NCBI GenBank assembly: GCA_001543015.1
Contig: LFLC01000004.1
Location: forward strand, 1 to 47,098
DNA length: 47,098 bases
Reading direction: 5' to 3'
From: Nitrosopumilus sp. LS_AOA
GTDB taxonomy: Archaea; Thermoproteota; Nitrososphaeria; Nitrososphaerales; Nitrosopumilaceae
Shown here: positions 1-6,611 of the stretch, piece after piece
Position numbering within the stretch: position 1 is the stretch's first letter
How the letters are laid out: each line of letters begins with the position of its first letter
The notes under the pieces: model-generated
Seen by the model: the letters and a program-made list of their open reading frames with translations, nothing else
Database searches by the model: none
What the model was told of the DNA's origin: nothing
Made by a program: the position numbers and the translations under genes

Positions 1-365
1 AATTTTATTCAGCTTTGCTAGATTAGCTAAATTCTAAGCATAATTGGAACTTTTCTAGAGACAAGTTAGTACCCTAGACCGGTCGGACTCACACCATGAA
101 TCACATAGATGTGTTGAATTGACAGTGTGTTACCATGTTGTGAAATTCTCTATAGGGGATTTGTCTAATTGGTTCAAATCTCTAAAACCTATGTCAGCTG
201 TTTACAAAAGAGATTATTGACAATCAATAAAAATAGAATGCCCCCCTTTTACGAGTAAAAACAGACGCTACTCTAGCGATTACAAAAAAGATGTTTTGTT
301 GGAAATTGGTTAAACGTTATGAAGAAAATAATGACGTTCAAATATGAAAAATAATATGTCGTTAC
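1..365. other. Gene-free leader region with possible RNA structure
   Basis: I see no convincing coding frame here. CCCTA at 72-76 can pair with TAGGG at 153-157. Inside this span are CACA-TAGA-TGTG near 103-114 and CACAC/GTGTG arms. The motif CCGGTCGG at 79-86 recurs near 7427 in another gene-free region, and both copies are followed by a CTCT..ATAG..GATTTG-like stretch at different spacing. This could be an unannotated RNA, a promoter region, or chance in A+T-rich DNA. Confidence 0.25.
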
Positions 366-872
366 ATGAACAGGTTTTTTTCAAAACTTCATTCTGAATA
401 TGATTGGAAAGAAGTTAAACAAAGATACAAAATATCGCTTTTAATTCAATTTGGAATAATTGTTTCAATACCTTGGTTTCTTGCTTTAACATTTCCATAC
501 CAAAATTATTCTTGGGTTAATTTTTTTAGAGATAACTATGGACTAGTCACAGTTTTGGCAGTACCCTTGTATCTTTTAGCACTAAGTACCATAAAAGATG
601 AATTAAACCAAAAAGCGACACTTGTGTACTTCATTACGGGGTGGAATTTTTTATTTAATTATATGATATCGACCATAATTTCAGATGCCTATTTAGACAT
701 AAATTTATCCAACTTACTTTCAAATAATTTTACATTTTTTAATAATTTGATTATGTATGATCTATTTGTAGATTTAACAATTGCACCAATTATTGTGCTG
801 TATTCTCTTTTTGGATATTTGGTTCTATCAAGAACAATGTTTAATCCTAATTTACTTCGCCCTAAAAAATAA
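366..872 (+). CDS. Hypothetical four-helix membrane protein
   Basis: A 168-residue protein that I cannot assign to a family. After a charged N-terminal 20 residues it has about four hydrophobic segments, near residues 24-44, 57-76, 84-105 and 125-152, and it ends with a basic tail (RPKK). It is probably an integral membrane protein. The next gene, 45 bases downstream on the same strand, is also a small membrane protein, so the two may be co-transcribed. The ATG at 366 is the first start in an open frame. No catalytic or ligand-binding motif is visible. Confidence 0.55.
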   Translation: MNRFFSKLHSEYDWKEVKQRYKISLLIQFGIIVSIPWFLALTFPYQNYSWVNFFRDNYGLVTVLAVPLYLLALSTIKDELNQKATLVYFITGWNFLFNYMISTIISDAYLDINLSNLLSNNFTFFNNLIMYDLFVDLTIAPIIVLYSLFGYLVLSRTMFNPNLLRPKK

Positions 873-917
873 TTTTTAGAAATTGCCTTTTATTAATGAC
901 CATTCAAAATTTTAAGT

Positions 918-1388
918 ATGGATATCGGTACTAGAAATACTGTAATTCATAACATCATTATGGTTTGCATTGGACTCTTCTTTCTAATTTATTTTGGAAT
1001 GGTTCAAGGTAGTCCTACGTTACAAGCACAAATTGATGAGAACATTGAAGCAATTCCAATATGGCAACTTTTGGCTTACGAGTCATATGCAGGCTATGTT
1101 ATTTTGAAGCAAATTAGACGAATGCAAGAAAAAAGAAAACTAGAACCTACTCTTTCAAATATTGTATCCATAGGAAGTCGAGTGTTTCATGAATATTCTA
1201 CAATCATGATAGATTTGATAGGAATTACAATAATTACTATGAGTTTCTTTTTCTATGCTTATCCACAAGCATCTCCCAATACACATGAAATTATGAATAT
1301 TTCAAATGCATATTTTTTGATATTTGTGCCTACGATTGGATTTGCAATCTACAAGTTACTACACAAAAAGAAATTACCTTGGAAATAA
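918..1388 (+). CDS. Hypothetical membrane protein
   Basis: A 156-residue protein with hydrophobic segments near residues 8-29, 95-115 and 131-149, separated by a hydrophilic loop of about 60 residues with several Arg and Lys (QIRRMQEKRK). It ends in a basic tail. I do not recognise the family. It follows another membrane protein on the same strand, and the two may form a small membrane unit. The ATG at 918 follows an A+T-rich stretch typical of promoters here. Confidence 0.55.
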   Translation: MDIGTRNTVIHNIIMVCIGLFFLIYFGMVQGSPTLQAQIDENIEAIPIWQLLAYESYAGYVILKQIRRMQEKRKLEPTLSNIVSIGSRVFHEYSTIMIDLIGITIITMSFFFYAYPQASPNTHEIMNISNAYFLIFVPTIGFAIYKLLHKKKLPWK

Positions 1389-1434
1389 AATAGGCAGAAC
1401 GTACTTTTCTAGAAAAAGCAAGTTCACCTCGAGT

Positions 1435-1468
1435 ACCTCCAGCGTAGACATGAGAATGTCCAAGAGGT
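1435..1468 (+). ncRNA. Candidate structured RNA hairpin with GAGA tetraloop
   Basis: Within the 1389-1540 gap, ACCTC (1435-1439) pairs with GAGGT (1464-1468). An inner perfect stem GACAT (1447-1451) / ATGTC (1456-1460) is closed by a GAGA loop, a GNRA-type tetraloop. An asymmetric internal loop (CAGCGTA / CAA) separates the stems. Just upstream is the palindrome TTTTCTAGAAAA near 1404-1415. The opposite strand also stays open here for about 40 codons (for example GHSHVYAGGTRGELAF), so a decayed gene fragment on the minus strand is an alternative explanation. Confidence 0.3.
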
Positions 1469-1540
1469 AATATTTCTACAAATAATGAAGTACTAAACAC
1501 ATGTGGATTGATGGGTTTTTAGTAAATACGTGACACTAAA

Positions 1541-2221
1541 TTGACAAAGATAATTAGTATTGATTTGAAACACAGCACATTGTCATCAGAACGTGAAGAA
1601 GTAAAATGGAAATGTCAAGTTTTAATTGAAAATACAAATTCCATAATTAATTTAATTGAAACTGAAAGAAAATTCTTAGAGAATAGGATTGACAAATTTG
1701 TAAACACGATAGATAATATGAGAAAACATTGGTTCACAGGTCTAGCAATAATTACTACTATTATGTTGGCATTTATTTTTGAAAAAGATCTTGATGGGTG
1801 GTATTATTTAGGAATTATAATACCCGCATTAACAGCATTTGTAATTTTCTTTATCACTAATTTGAAGATAGATAAATTTGATCGAGTTTATTTAGACATA
1901 GGTGATTTTTATTATAATTTGATGCGAATAGAATTACATCCGTTAAAGAGTTTGATTACTATGTACGCATTGGAAGGATCAATTACAATTCAAAAAATAA
2001 ATATTCTAACTGATTATATACGAATGCATGGTTCCGCAATAGGATTTCTGTTAGAAAAATACATGGATGAAAAATTAGAATTACATGAATTTGATAAAAA
2101 AAAATATGTGGAAGATTATGAATTTACAAAAAATAATATGAATGTTATAAAAAATGAAAATTATTCAACAGGTACTGAAACAATAGAAAAATTCATCGGA
2201 CTGTATGAATCAATGAAATAA
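1541..2221 (+). CDS. Hypothetical two-helix membrane protein
   Basis: A 226-residue protein starting at a TTG. Residues 1-60 are helical and charged. Two adjacent hydrophobic segments follow (about 65-82 and 87-106), then a long cytoplasmic-looking helical C-terminal region rich in Glu, Lys and Asn. This layout (helix, two transmembrane segments, helical domain) resembles the general plan of small 2TM effector or sensor proteins, but I cannot name a family. The next gene starts one base after the stop and also encodes a membrane protein with a coiled coil, so the two are likely one operon and may act together. Confidence 0.55.
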   Translation: MTKIISIDLKHSTLSSEREEVKWKCQVLIENTNSIINLIETERKFLENRIDKFVNTIDNMRKHWFTGLAIITTIMLAFIFEKDLDGWYYLGIIIPALTAFVIFFITNLKIDKFDRVYLDIGDFYYNLMRIELHPLKSLITMYALEGSITIQKINILTDYIRMHGSAIGFLLEKYMDEKLELHEFDKKKYVEDYEFTKNNMNVIKNENYSTGTETIEKFIGLYESMK

Positions 2222-2222
2222 T

Positions 2223-3005
2223 ATGGTTGGATTTTACGAAAGCAAATTATTTCAAAATCGTTTTGTTGCATCCCTAGTGATATGGGGATTAATGCTATGG
2301 ATGAGGATACACATCATATTTTTCCCGTTTAGATATATCAATAAATCAAATATTGTCAAAAAGATAGGTAGTGAGAAAATAAAAAAAATAGATATTTTTT
2401 CAAACGATAAATTATTTTTGAAGGTGATTGTAGTTTTCATAATAATTATAATTGGAATAATCATTCCACTGGAGTTAATTGGATTAGAATTTAGTAACAA
2501 TGCAACGTTAGTTGTAGAAATTGGGGTGGGAATAGTAATCGCATTGTTTGTTCATAAGGCATTTCGTAAATCTGAAAAGGATAACCAAAAAACATTAGAA
2601 GAAATTCGAAAGATGGTCAGAATAGACTATACGACATCTTCTGATGTTAAAAAGGATCTAGATGAAAAATTCCTACAAGGATTTAATGAATTGAAACTGC
2701 AAACAAATCATATGTTAAGGAATATACAAGATAAAGAAAATAGTAGTAATGAGCAAATAAAAAAAGACATTCCAGGTATGCTTTCTGAATTTTCTTCTAT
2801 TAAAGAGAAAATTGATCAAAAACTCAATAAAATATATTTAGAAAATTCTGAAGTAATAACTGAACAAAAACAAAAGATTATTCATGAAATATTAAACAAA
2901 TCTAATTCTGAAAATTTTAACAAAAATAAATTGATACAGATATCTGCTATTGCAAAAAGAGGCATCAAGGTATTTTCTAACAAACAGGATTTATCTGAAA
3001 TTTAG
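2223..3005 (+). CDS. Hypothetical membrane protein with coiled-coil C-terminus
   Basis: A 260-residue protein. Hydrophobic segments lie near residues 14-34, 66-84 and 93-112. After them comes a long hydrophilic, heptad-like region (about 115-240) rich in Lys, Glu and Asn that looks like a coiled coil. It directly follows the 2TM protein at 1541-2221 with one intervening base, which supports translational coupling. I do not recognise the family. The minus-strand frame at 2252-2500 inside it is a shadow. Confidence 0.55.
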   Translation: MVGFYESKLFQNRFVASLVIWGLMLWMRIHIIFFPFRYINKSNIVKKIGSEKIKKIDIFSNDKLFLKVIVVFIIIIIGIIIPLELIGLEFSNNATLVVEIGVGIVIALFVHKAFRKSEKDNQKTLEEIRKMVRIDYTTSSDVKKDLDEKFLQGFNELKLQTNHMLRNIQDKENSSNEQIKKDIPGMLSEFSSIKEKIDQKLNKIYLENSEVITEQKQKIIHEILNKSNSENFNKNKLIQISAIAKRGIKVFSNKQDLSEI

Positions 3006-3223
3006 ATGTTGTCTTTACAAAAATAATTAAAAGATATTGACATTGATTCATTCATAGACTCATCAATTGATTCAATTCGTCCTAACCACAATCTTTTCCT
3101 ATCTGCATTCAAATTTACTTCTCTAGTAAGTGGTCTAATCTTTCCAATGTCTTGTATTTTATTTTGAATGATACTTGAACGAAGTCTTGAATTTCTCAAT
3201 ACATTAGAAAAGAGAGTAATCAA
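3002..3223 (-). CDS. Possible small hypothetical protein
   Basis: A 73-residue minus-strand frame opening at a TTG directly after a stop codon. The product is basic and helical, without recognisable motifs (for example NADRKRLWLGRIESIDESMN). It ends four bases inside the 3' end of the plus-strand gene at 2223-3005 and overlaps the start of a plus-strand remnant (3191-3466). Its composition is protein-like, but it could be a chance frame. No promoter or ribosome binding site decides the question. Confidence 0.3.
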   Translation of the reverse strand: MITLFSNVLRNSRLRSSIIQNKIQDIGKIRPLTREVNLNADRKRLWLGRIESIDESMNESMSISFNYFCKDNI

Positions 3224-3466
3224 TTAGATGAATCCGAGTTATGTGGTCTTGATGATTTCAGTTATGAGATATATCCGAATGATTCAGAGATTGATAAAAA
3301 ATTCAAGGAATTTGCTACGAGGGTATTGGAGTTGAAACCAAAAGATGTCAAAGTATTTGGAATTTCTAAACAGACATTGTGGAATGCTGTGAATAAAATT
3401 AACAATAATCAATTTTATAGGATATCAAAAATCATGAAAATTAAATTTATAGAAATCTACTTATGA
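3191..3466 (+). pseudogene. ORF remnant resembling the C-terminal tail of Cas1
   Basis: A plus-strand frame is open from the stop at 3188-3190 to a TGA at 3464-3466, with no ATG near its beginning. The last 60 residues are protein-like: acidic (YEIYPNDSEIDKKFKEFATR), then VLELKPKDVKVFGISKQTLW and a basic end. From memory, many archaeal Cas1 proteins end with a comparable segment (a 'W..LGISKGTLHYMK'-type helix-turn-helix tail). Nothing of the Cas1 catalytic domain is present and I see no CRISPR array. It is probably a decayed gene end. The Cas1 link is a guess from recalled sequences. Confidence 0.3.
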
Positions 3467-3487
3467 TAATATTCTGTTAATCTTTTG

Positions 3488-4195
3488 ATGAAATTCAGAT
3501 CTATAAATTTTGGATTGATCGTACTCTTTTCATTTTTCTTCCTAATGTCATTAAATCAAATACATGCAGAGGAAATAGAATCTTCGTCAACCATTTCTGA
3601 AAAATTGATTGGTATTGAAAATAATGTAAAAATAATCAAAAATCAACATCAGAGTTCAAACAGTGATGAAAATCTGAATCTACCGATTGCTCTATTTACG
3701 GGTGTGGCAATTCCACTGGGACTTTTGATATATCAACCAATACGATCTAAACGAACACTGGTAAATCAAAACTCTGTATCTTTAATTAAAGAAATTGAAT
3801 CTAATGAAGGTGCTTTAACTGGAAAACAAGATTATCCTATTGTAAGTTATACAGGATTAGATAATGAAAAATCTTCAATTAAATATACTAATGCTTTTTT
3901 GGATTATGATAGTTATGAAAATCTAATTAATTCTGGTCAATTTTCTTATTTTGTTCCTGAGACTCAATTTTCGCTTAGGGAACTGTACACTAGAATTAAA
4001 GATCATGATAGAACTATGAAATACATCGATGAGTTAGAAGATAAATTCAAACTTGAATTCCCAGACGACAACAAAAAATTCTTACAAGCCGTAGCAAGAT
4101 ATGAAGTAGTTCTAACTTTATGGGAATCCCAAATTCTAGAATTAATCCCATCTACAAAAATAAACTTGGAAAATGAAAAAAAGTTTGTAATCTAA
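3488..4195 (+). CDS. Hypothetical exported or membrane-anchored protein
   Basis: A 235-residue protein from the ATG at 3488; a TTG three bases earlier would add one residue. It begins with a signal-like segment (FGLIVLFSFFFLMS, then HAEE at the likely cleavage point). A second hydrophobic segment lies near residues 64-82, followed by a soluble C-terminal domain of about 150 residues with a helical end (DRTMKYIDELEDKF). I do not recognise it. Its stop overlaps by a few bases the 3' end of the convergent small gene at 4192-4317. Being next to the small-protein cluster does not by itself suggest a function. Confidence 0.55.
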   Translation: MKFRSINFGLIVLFSFFFLMSLNQIHAEEIESSSTISEKLIGIENNVKIIKNQHQSSNSDENLNLPIALFTGVAIPLGLLIYQPIRSKRTLVNQNSVSLIKEIESNEGALTGKQDYPIVSYTGLDNEKSSIKYTNAFLDYDSYENLINSGQFSYFVPETQFSLRELYTRIKDHDRTMKYIDELEDKFKLEFPDDNKKFLQAVARYEVVLTLWESQILELIPSTKINLENEKKFVI

Positions 4196-4317
4196 TCTGT
4201 GGTTTTTTCATCTTTTTCTGTATTTTTCTTTGGACGAGATTTTAACGGGGCATTTCTAGAGGCTGTTGCAATTGTCCATTTTGATTTCTTTTCTTTATTG
4301 GAATCCTTATTTTCCAT
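4192..4317 (-). CDS. Charged microprotein with SRxAPLKxRP core (copy B)
   Basis: A 41-residue frame, ATG at 4317 and TAG at 4192-4194. The product is strongly charged: a Lys/Glu/Asn-rich head, the core ASRNAPLKSRP (residues 19-29), then a Lys/Glu/Thr/Asp tail. The same core occurs in three neighbouring minus-strand frames: ETRQAPSKKRP at 4307-4435, PSRSAPLKKR at 4482-4594 and ASRTAPLKARP at 5445-5555. Recurrence of one motif in the same strand, size and position within four short frames is strong evidence that it is real. The start overlaps the stop of copy A (ATG...TAA), suggesting translational coupling. No membrane segment or known domain is seen. Function unknown; it is probably disordered. 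Confidence 0.6.
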   Translation of the reverse strand: MENKDSNKEKKSKWTIATASRNAPLKSRPKKNTEKDEKTTD

Positions 4318-4435
4318 CTGAGGAATCACTTGGTCTTTTTTTTGACGGTGCCTGTCTAGTTTCGTATATTGGTTTTCTATCCCCTAAAAGTCCACTTTTA
4401 TCTGGTTTTGATTTTTTATCTTTTGATTCTACCAT
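4307..4435 (-). CDS. Charged microprotein with TRxAPSKKRP core (copy A)
   Basis: A 42-residue frame with ATG at 4435. The head is MVESKDKKSKPDKSG, followed by the core ETRQAPSKKRP (residues 25-35) and the tail SDSSDGK. The core is a diverged version of the SRxAPLKxR motif in copies B, C and D. An AGGAGGG Shine-Dalgarno sequence (4444-4450) lies 8 bases before the ATG, an ideal spacing and unusual in a genome where many transcripts look leaderless. This strongly supports the start. The plus-strand frame at 4266-4469 is antisense to copies A and B and is rejected. Function unknown. Confidence 0.6.
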   Translation of the reverse strand: MVESKDKKSKPDKSGLLGDRKPIYETRQAPSKKRPSDSSDGK

Positions 4436-4443
4436 GATATTGT

Positions 4444-4450
4444 CCCTCCT
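4444..4450 (-). promoter_or_regulatory. Shine-Dalgarno site for microprotein A
   Basis: The minus strand reads AGGAGGG, complementary to the 3' end of 16S rRNA, 8 bases before the ATG at 4435. It fixes the start of the 42-residue gene. A second AGGAGG lies within copy C (about 4569-4574). Confidence 0.6.
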
Positions 4451-4481
4451 TGTGAATATTAAGTCTTAAAAATAATTCTTT

Positions 4482-4594
4482 CTAATCCGCAGTTACTCCA
4501 GAATCTGATTCTGTAGTGGGTGTGACTATTCTTTTCTTTAACGGGGCACTTCTTGATGGCCATACACTCCTCCTTCAACTTTTTTATCTGCCAT
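4482..4594 (-). pseudogene. Frameshifted microprotein with SRSAPLKKR core (copy C)
   Basis: The minus strand begins ATG at 4594 (MADKKVEGGVYG...), but that frame stops early. The frame ending at the TAG at 4482-4484 reads WPSRSAPLKKR and then IVTPTTESDSGVTAD, with no start of its own. The span is 113 bases, so one missing base or two extra bases around 4564-4567 would restore a 36-37 residue protein. That matches intact copy D (36 residues) in length and motif. Either the gene is recently broken or the assembly has an indel. An AGGAGG followed by an out-of-frame ATG (about 4562) lies at the break; a short start there would give an unrelated peptide. Confidence 0.5.
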
Positions 4595-4610
4595 GATATC
4601 TTAATTATTA

Positions 4611-5437
4611 TTATGAGTTATTAAAATTAACATAGTTTTCAAAGCTAAAAGTACCATCAAAATTATAGCATTTTGCAGAATCTAAATCATATGCATGTGC
4701 AATTTTATTTGAAAATAATTTTATCGTTTCTTCTATCTTAGCATCGGATAAATCATTCAAATTGATTTCTTTTTTTATCAATATATTTTTGTGATAAGTC
4801 TCTGTTATGTTGCGACATGATTAGTATCGTAAATGCCTTGCCAAGTTATTCCATCTCTATCCGTTTTACCTTTGAATCCAGTTAAGCTAAGAACATCACT
4901 GTTTCTAATAATTATGCGTAGATCTATATTTCCAGAAAATTTAATTTTAGAATAATATTTTTTAAAAAAATACAAAAAACACCAAAAAGCCATAGTTATT
5001 CTTCCTAAACTGAGCCCTATTGGTTCATCCCTACCGCCACCATAAATCATAGGGAATGTGAATCCTTGTTCTATGAACCCATTTTCATAATATTCTACAT
5101 ATTGTCTTATTCGTCCATTAAAATCATCATTTAAAATTAATGAATCCACATCAAAATGTTCTTTAGATGTTTTTAGATAATTAATTTCATAATCTTGAAT
5201 TGTAATTGTTGAATGTTCTTTAATCCATTGGATGTGATTTGAATCTTTTACAGCAATTTCCATTAAATCTGTAGGACATGCTGAAAATAATACAAACGGA
5301 ATATCCTTTTTAGATTCCGAATTTGCATCATCGTGTAATCGTCTAGAATTATGATTAAGGCCAAAATTTTCAGATTCAAGATCAAGCAAATTTCTAAACT
5401 CTAGAAATTTCTCAAAATCTTGCTTTTCAGATGTCAA
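4611..5437 (-). pseudogene. Hypothetical protein gene split by a frameshift
   Basis: The first part (TTG at 5437, stop at 4805) gives 210 residues. They include a hydrophobic stretch (MAFWCFLYFFKKYY) and a C-terminal IDLRIIIRNSDVLSLTGFKG. Immediately after, another frame is open to the TAA at 4611-4613 and is clearly protein-like (NLNDLSDAKIEETIKLFSNK, then IAHAYDLDSAKCYNFDGTF). It overlaps the first only around 4802-4817. Adding one base near 4810 joins them as ...DTNHVA-NITETYHKNI..., a continuous protein of about 275 residues. Alternatively the second part starts at the TTG at 4781 as a 56-residue protein. I recall similar folds in the C-terminal half of some AlbA_2/schlafen-type proteins but cannot support that. 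It starts 7 bases after microprotein D, and microproteins C, A and B follow, so it is probably the middle of their operon. Confidence 0.5.
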
Positions 5438-5444
5438 TTTACTA

Positions 5445-5555
5445 TTATTTGTCAGTGGTATCTTCAGAATCTTGATTTCTAGGTCTTGCTTTTAGTGGCG
5501 CAGTTCTGGATGCGATCAGTGCTCTTCCAGATTTCTTTTCTTCTTTTTCAGTCAT
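5445..5555 (-). CDS. Charged microprotein with SRTAPLKARP core (copy D)
   Basis: A 36-residue frame, ATG at 5555 and TAA at 5445-5447. The head is MTEKEEKKSGRALI, then ASRTAPLKARP (residues 15-25), then an Asn/Gln/Asp/Thr tail. It is the best-conserved member of the four-copy family and the first gene of the apparent minus-strand operon D, 275-residue gene, C, A, B. A TTTATTATTTA-like TATA element (about 5572-5583) lies about 25 bases upstream of the ATG, consistent with a leaderless transcript. No transmembrane segment or Cys is present. Function unknown; the short basic core could bind nucleic acid or a protein groove, but that is speculation. Confidence 0.6.
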   Translation of the reverse strand: MTEKEEKKSGRALIASRTAPLKARPRNQDSEDTTDK

Positions 5556-5759
5556 ATCATTACTTGACTTCCTAAATAATAAAGGTGATAAAAAATGATC
5601 AGTATAACATAATTACCACTCATTCAATAATTCCAAAAAAATTTTCTAAAATTTAATACAAGAAAATAAGCCGATCAATAATATTTGATTTCATCAGCTT
5701 TGACATCAATGTACTTTAATTTCCACATTTCTGTATCCTATTTCTTAAAATAAAAAAGA

Positions 5760-5909
5760 TTAGAAATCTTCTTCTACAACTGATACGTCGCTATCTGAGA
5801 AGAATTTCTTTATTGTCTTGTTTACAAGGTCTGAGACGATGTCTGTATTTCCGGCGTCTCTGACTTCGATAATGCGGTTTTCACCAAATTGTACTTTGAA
5901 ATCAACCAT
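5760..5909 (-). CDS. Small conserved-looking acidic protein
   Basis: A 49-residue frame with ATG at 5909 and TAA at 5760-5762. The sequence looks folded: a beta-like start (MVDFKVQFGENRIIEVRDAG), then a helix (DIVSDLVNKTIKKFFSD), then a strand (VSVVEEDF). I do not recognise a family. It stands alone, divergent from the plus-strand gene at 6050. The roughly 200 bases between it and the microprotein operon contain no convincing gene, only a 17-residue frame (MWKLKYIDVKADEIKYY) that is too short to call. Confidence 0.55.
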   Translation of the reverse strand: MVDFKVQFGENRIIEVRDAGNTDIVSDLVNKTIKKFFSDSDVSVVEEDF

Positions 5910-6049
5910 ATTTTCTGACAGGATATATGATATTCAAATGTTATCTACCGTGTTTCATAGTTAGAACTGAAAAATTCACTGTATTCTGGAGTTTCTCTAG
6001 ATCGGATCTTCCTTGATATACTAATAAGAAACTAAAATATTAAAAAATT

Positions 6050-6235
6050 ATGCATAAAATACGAAATATGGGAAATCTAACATTAGTAACACGTAGTTAT
6101 GGTACAGAAAATATGGGTGTTCTTGCAGCTTGGAAGTGTAATAATTGTAATTTACATACTATTACCGTTGATCAGGAAATACGAAGCTTTGTTGAAGTAA
6201 AACCCGAATTTAGATTTTATCATAAAAATTTATGA
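6050..6235 (+). CDS. Small hypothetical protein with one CxxC
   Basis: A 61-residue protein from the ATG at 6050; an internal Met at residue 7 is a possible alternative start. It has one CNNC pair (residues 30-33) in WKCNNCNLHTITVD, which looks like half of a zinc ribbon, so metal binding may need dimerisation. An A+T-rich element (ACTAAAATATTAAAAAATT) precedes the start. It lies upstream of the winged-helix gene at 6270 on the same strand. Function unknown. Confidence 0.45.
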   Translation: MHKIRNMGNLTLVTRSYGTENMGVLAAWKCNNCNLHTITVDQEIRSFVEVKPEFRFYHKNL

Positions 6236-6269
6236 ATATATACATGCAGATATTTTTTTAATAATACCC

Positions 6270-6596
6270 TTGAAAAATGAAATAAAGATTTTAAAGGAAA
6301 TTCGGAAACATCAGTCTCAAAAAGCAAGAGAAATTTGTACCAGTTTAGACATAGATTATGAAGAATCAATGCCAGTAATTAGACATTTAACAAATCAAGG
6401 ATTCATCACTCTAGTACAACCTCTTGAACAAATAGGATCACTTGTTGACTGGCGAGATCCATATGATATTACTACGAATGGGATAAAACATTTAGAAAAT
6501 CGTATTCCAAAGTTTGTTAAATCATACATTCCAATCATTTTTTCATCTATAGCCCTTGGAATTTCAATATTATCATATTATAATTCAGTCATCTAA
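6270..6596 (+). CDS. Winged-helix protein with C-terminal membrane anchor
   Basis: A 108-residue protein starting at TTG. Residues 1-75 look like a winged helix-turn-helix: EIRKHQSQKAREICTSLDI, then the recognition-type helix YEESMPVIRHLTNQGFI, then a wing-like segment ending in DPYDITTNGIKHLENR. Residues 86-105 (YIPIIFSSIALGISILSYY) are one transmembrane helix. This suggests a membrane-tethered transcription factor or a small sensor. It is 15 bases upstream of the 216-residue gene at 6612 and probably shares its transcript. Confidence 0.55.
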   Translation: MKNEIKILKEIRKHQSQKAREICTSLDIDYEESMPVIRHLTNQGFITLVQPLEQIGSLVDWRDPYDITTNGIKHLENRIPKFVKSYIPIIFSSIALGISILSYYNSVI

Positions 6597-6611
6597 ATTA
6601 TTGGTGATAAT

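Noticed and set aside
4266-4469. 67-residue plus-strand frame
   Set aside because: Antisense to the two minus-strand microproteins, which have a repeated motif and a Shine-Dalgarno site.
5640-5740. 17-residue minus-strand frame MWKLKYIDVKADEIKYY
   Set aside because: Protein-like but too short and without a start signal or paralogue to support it.
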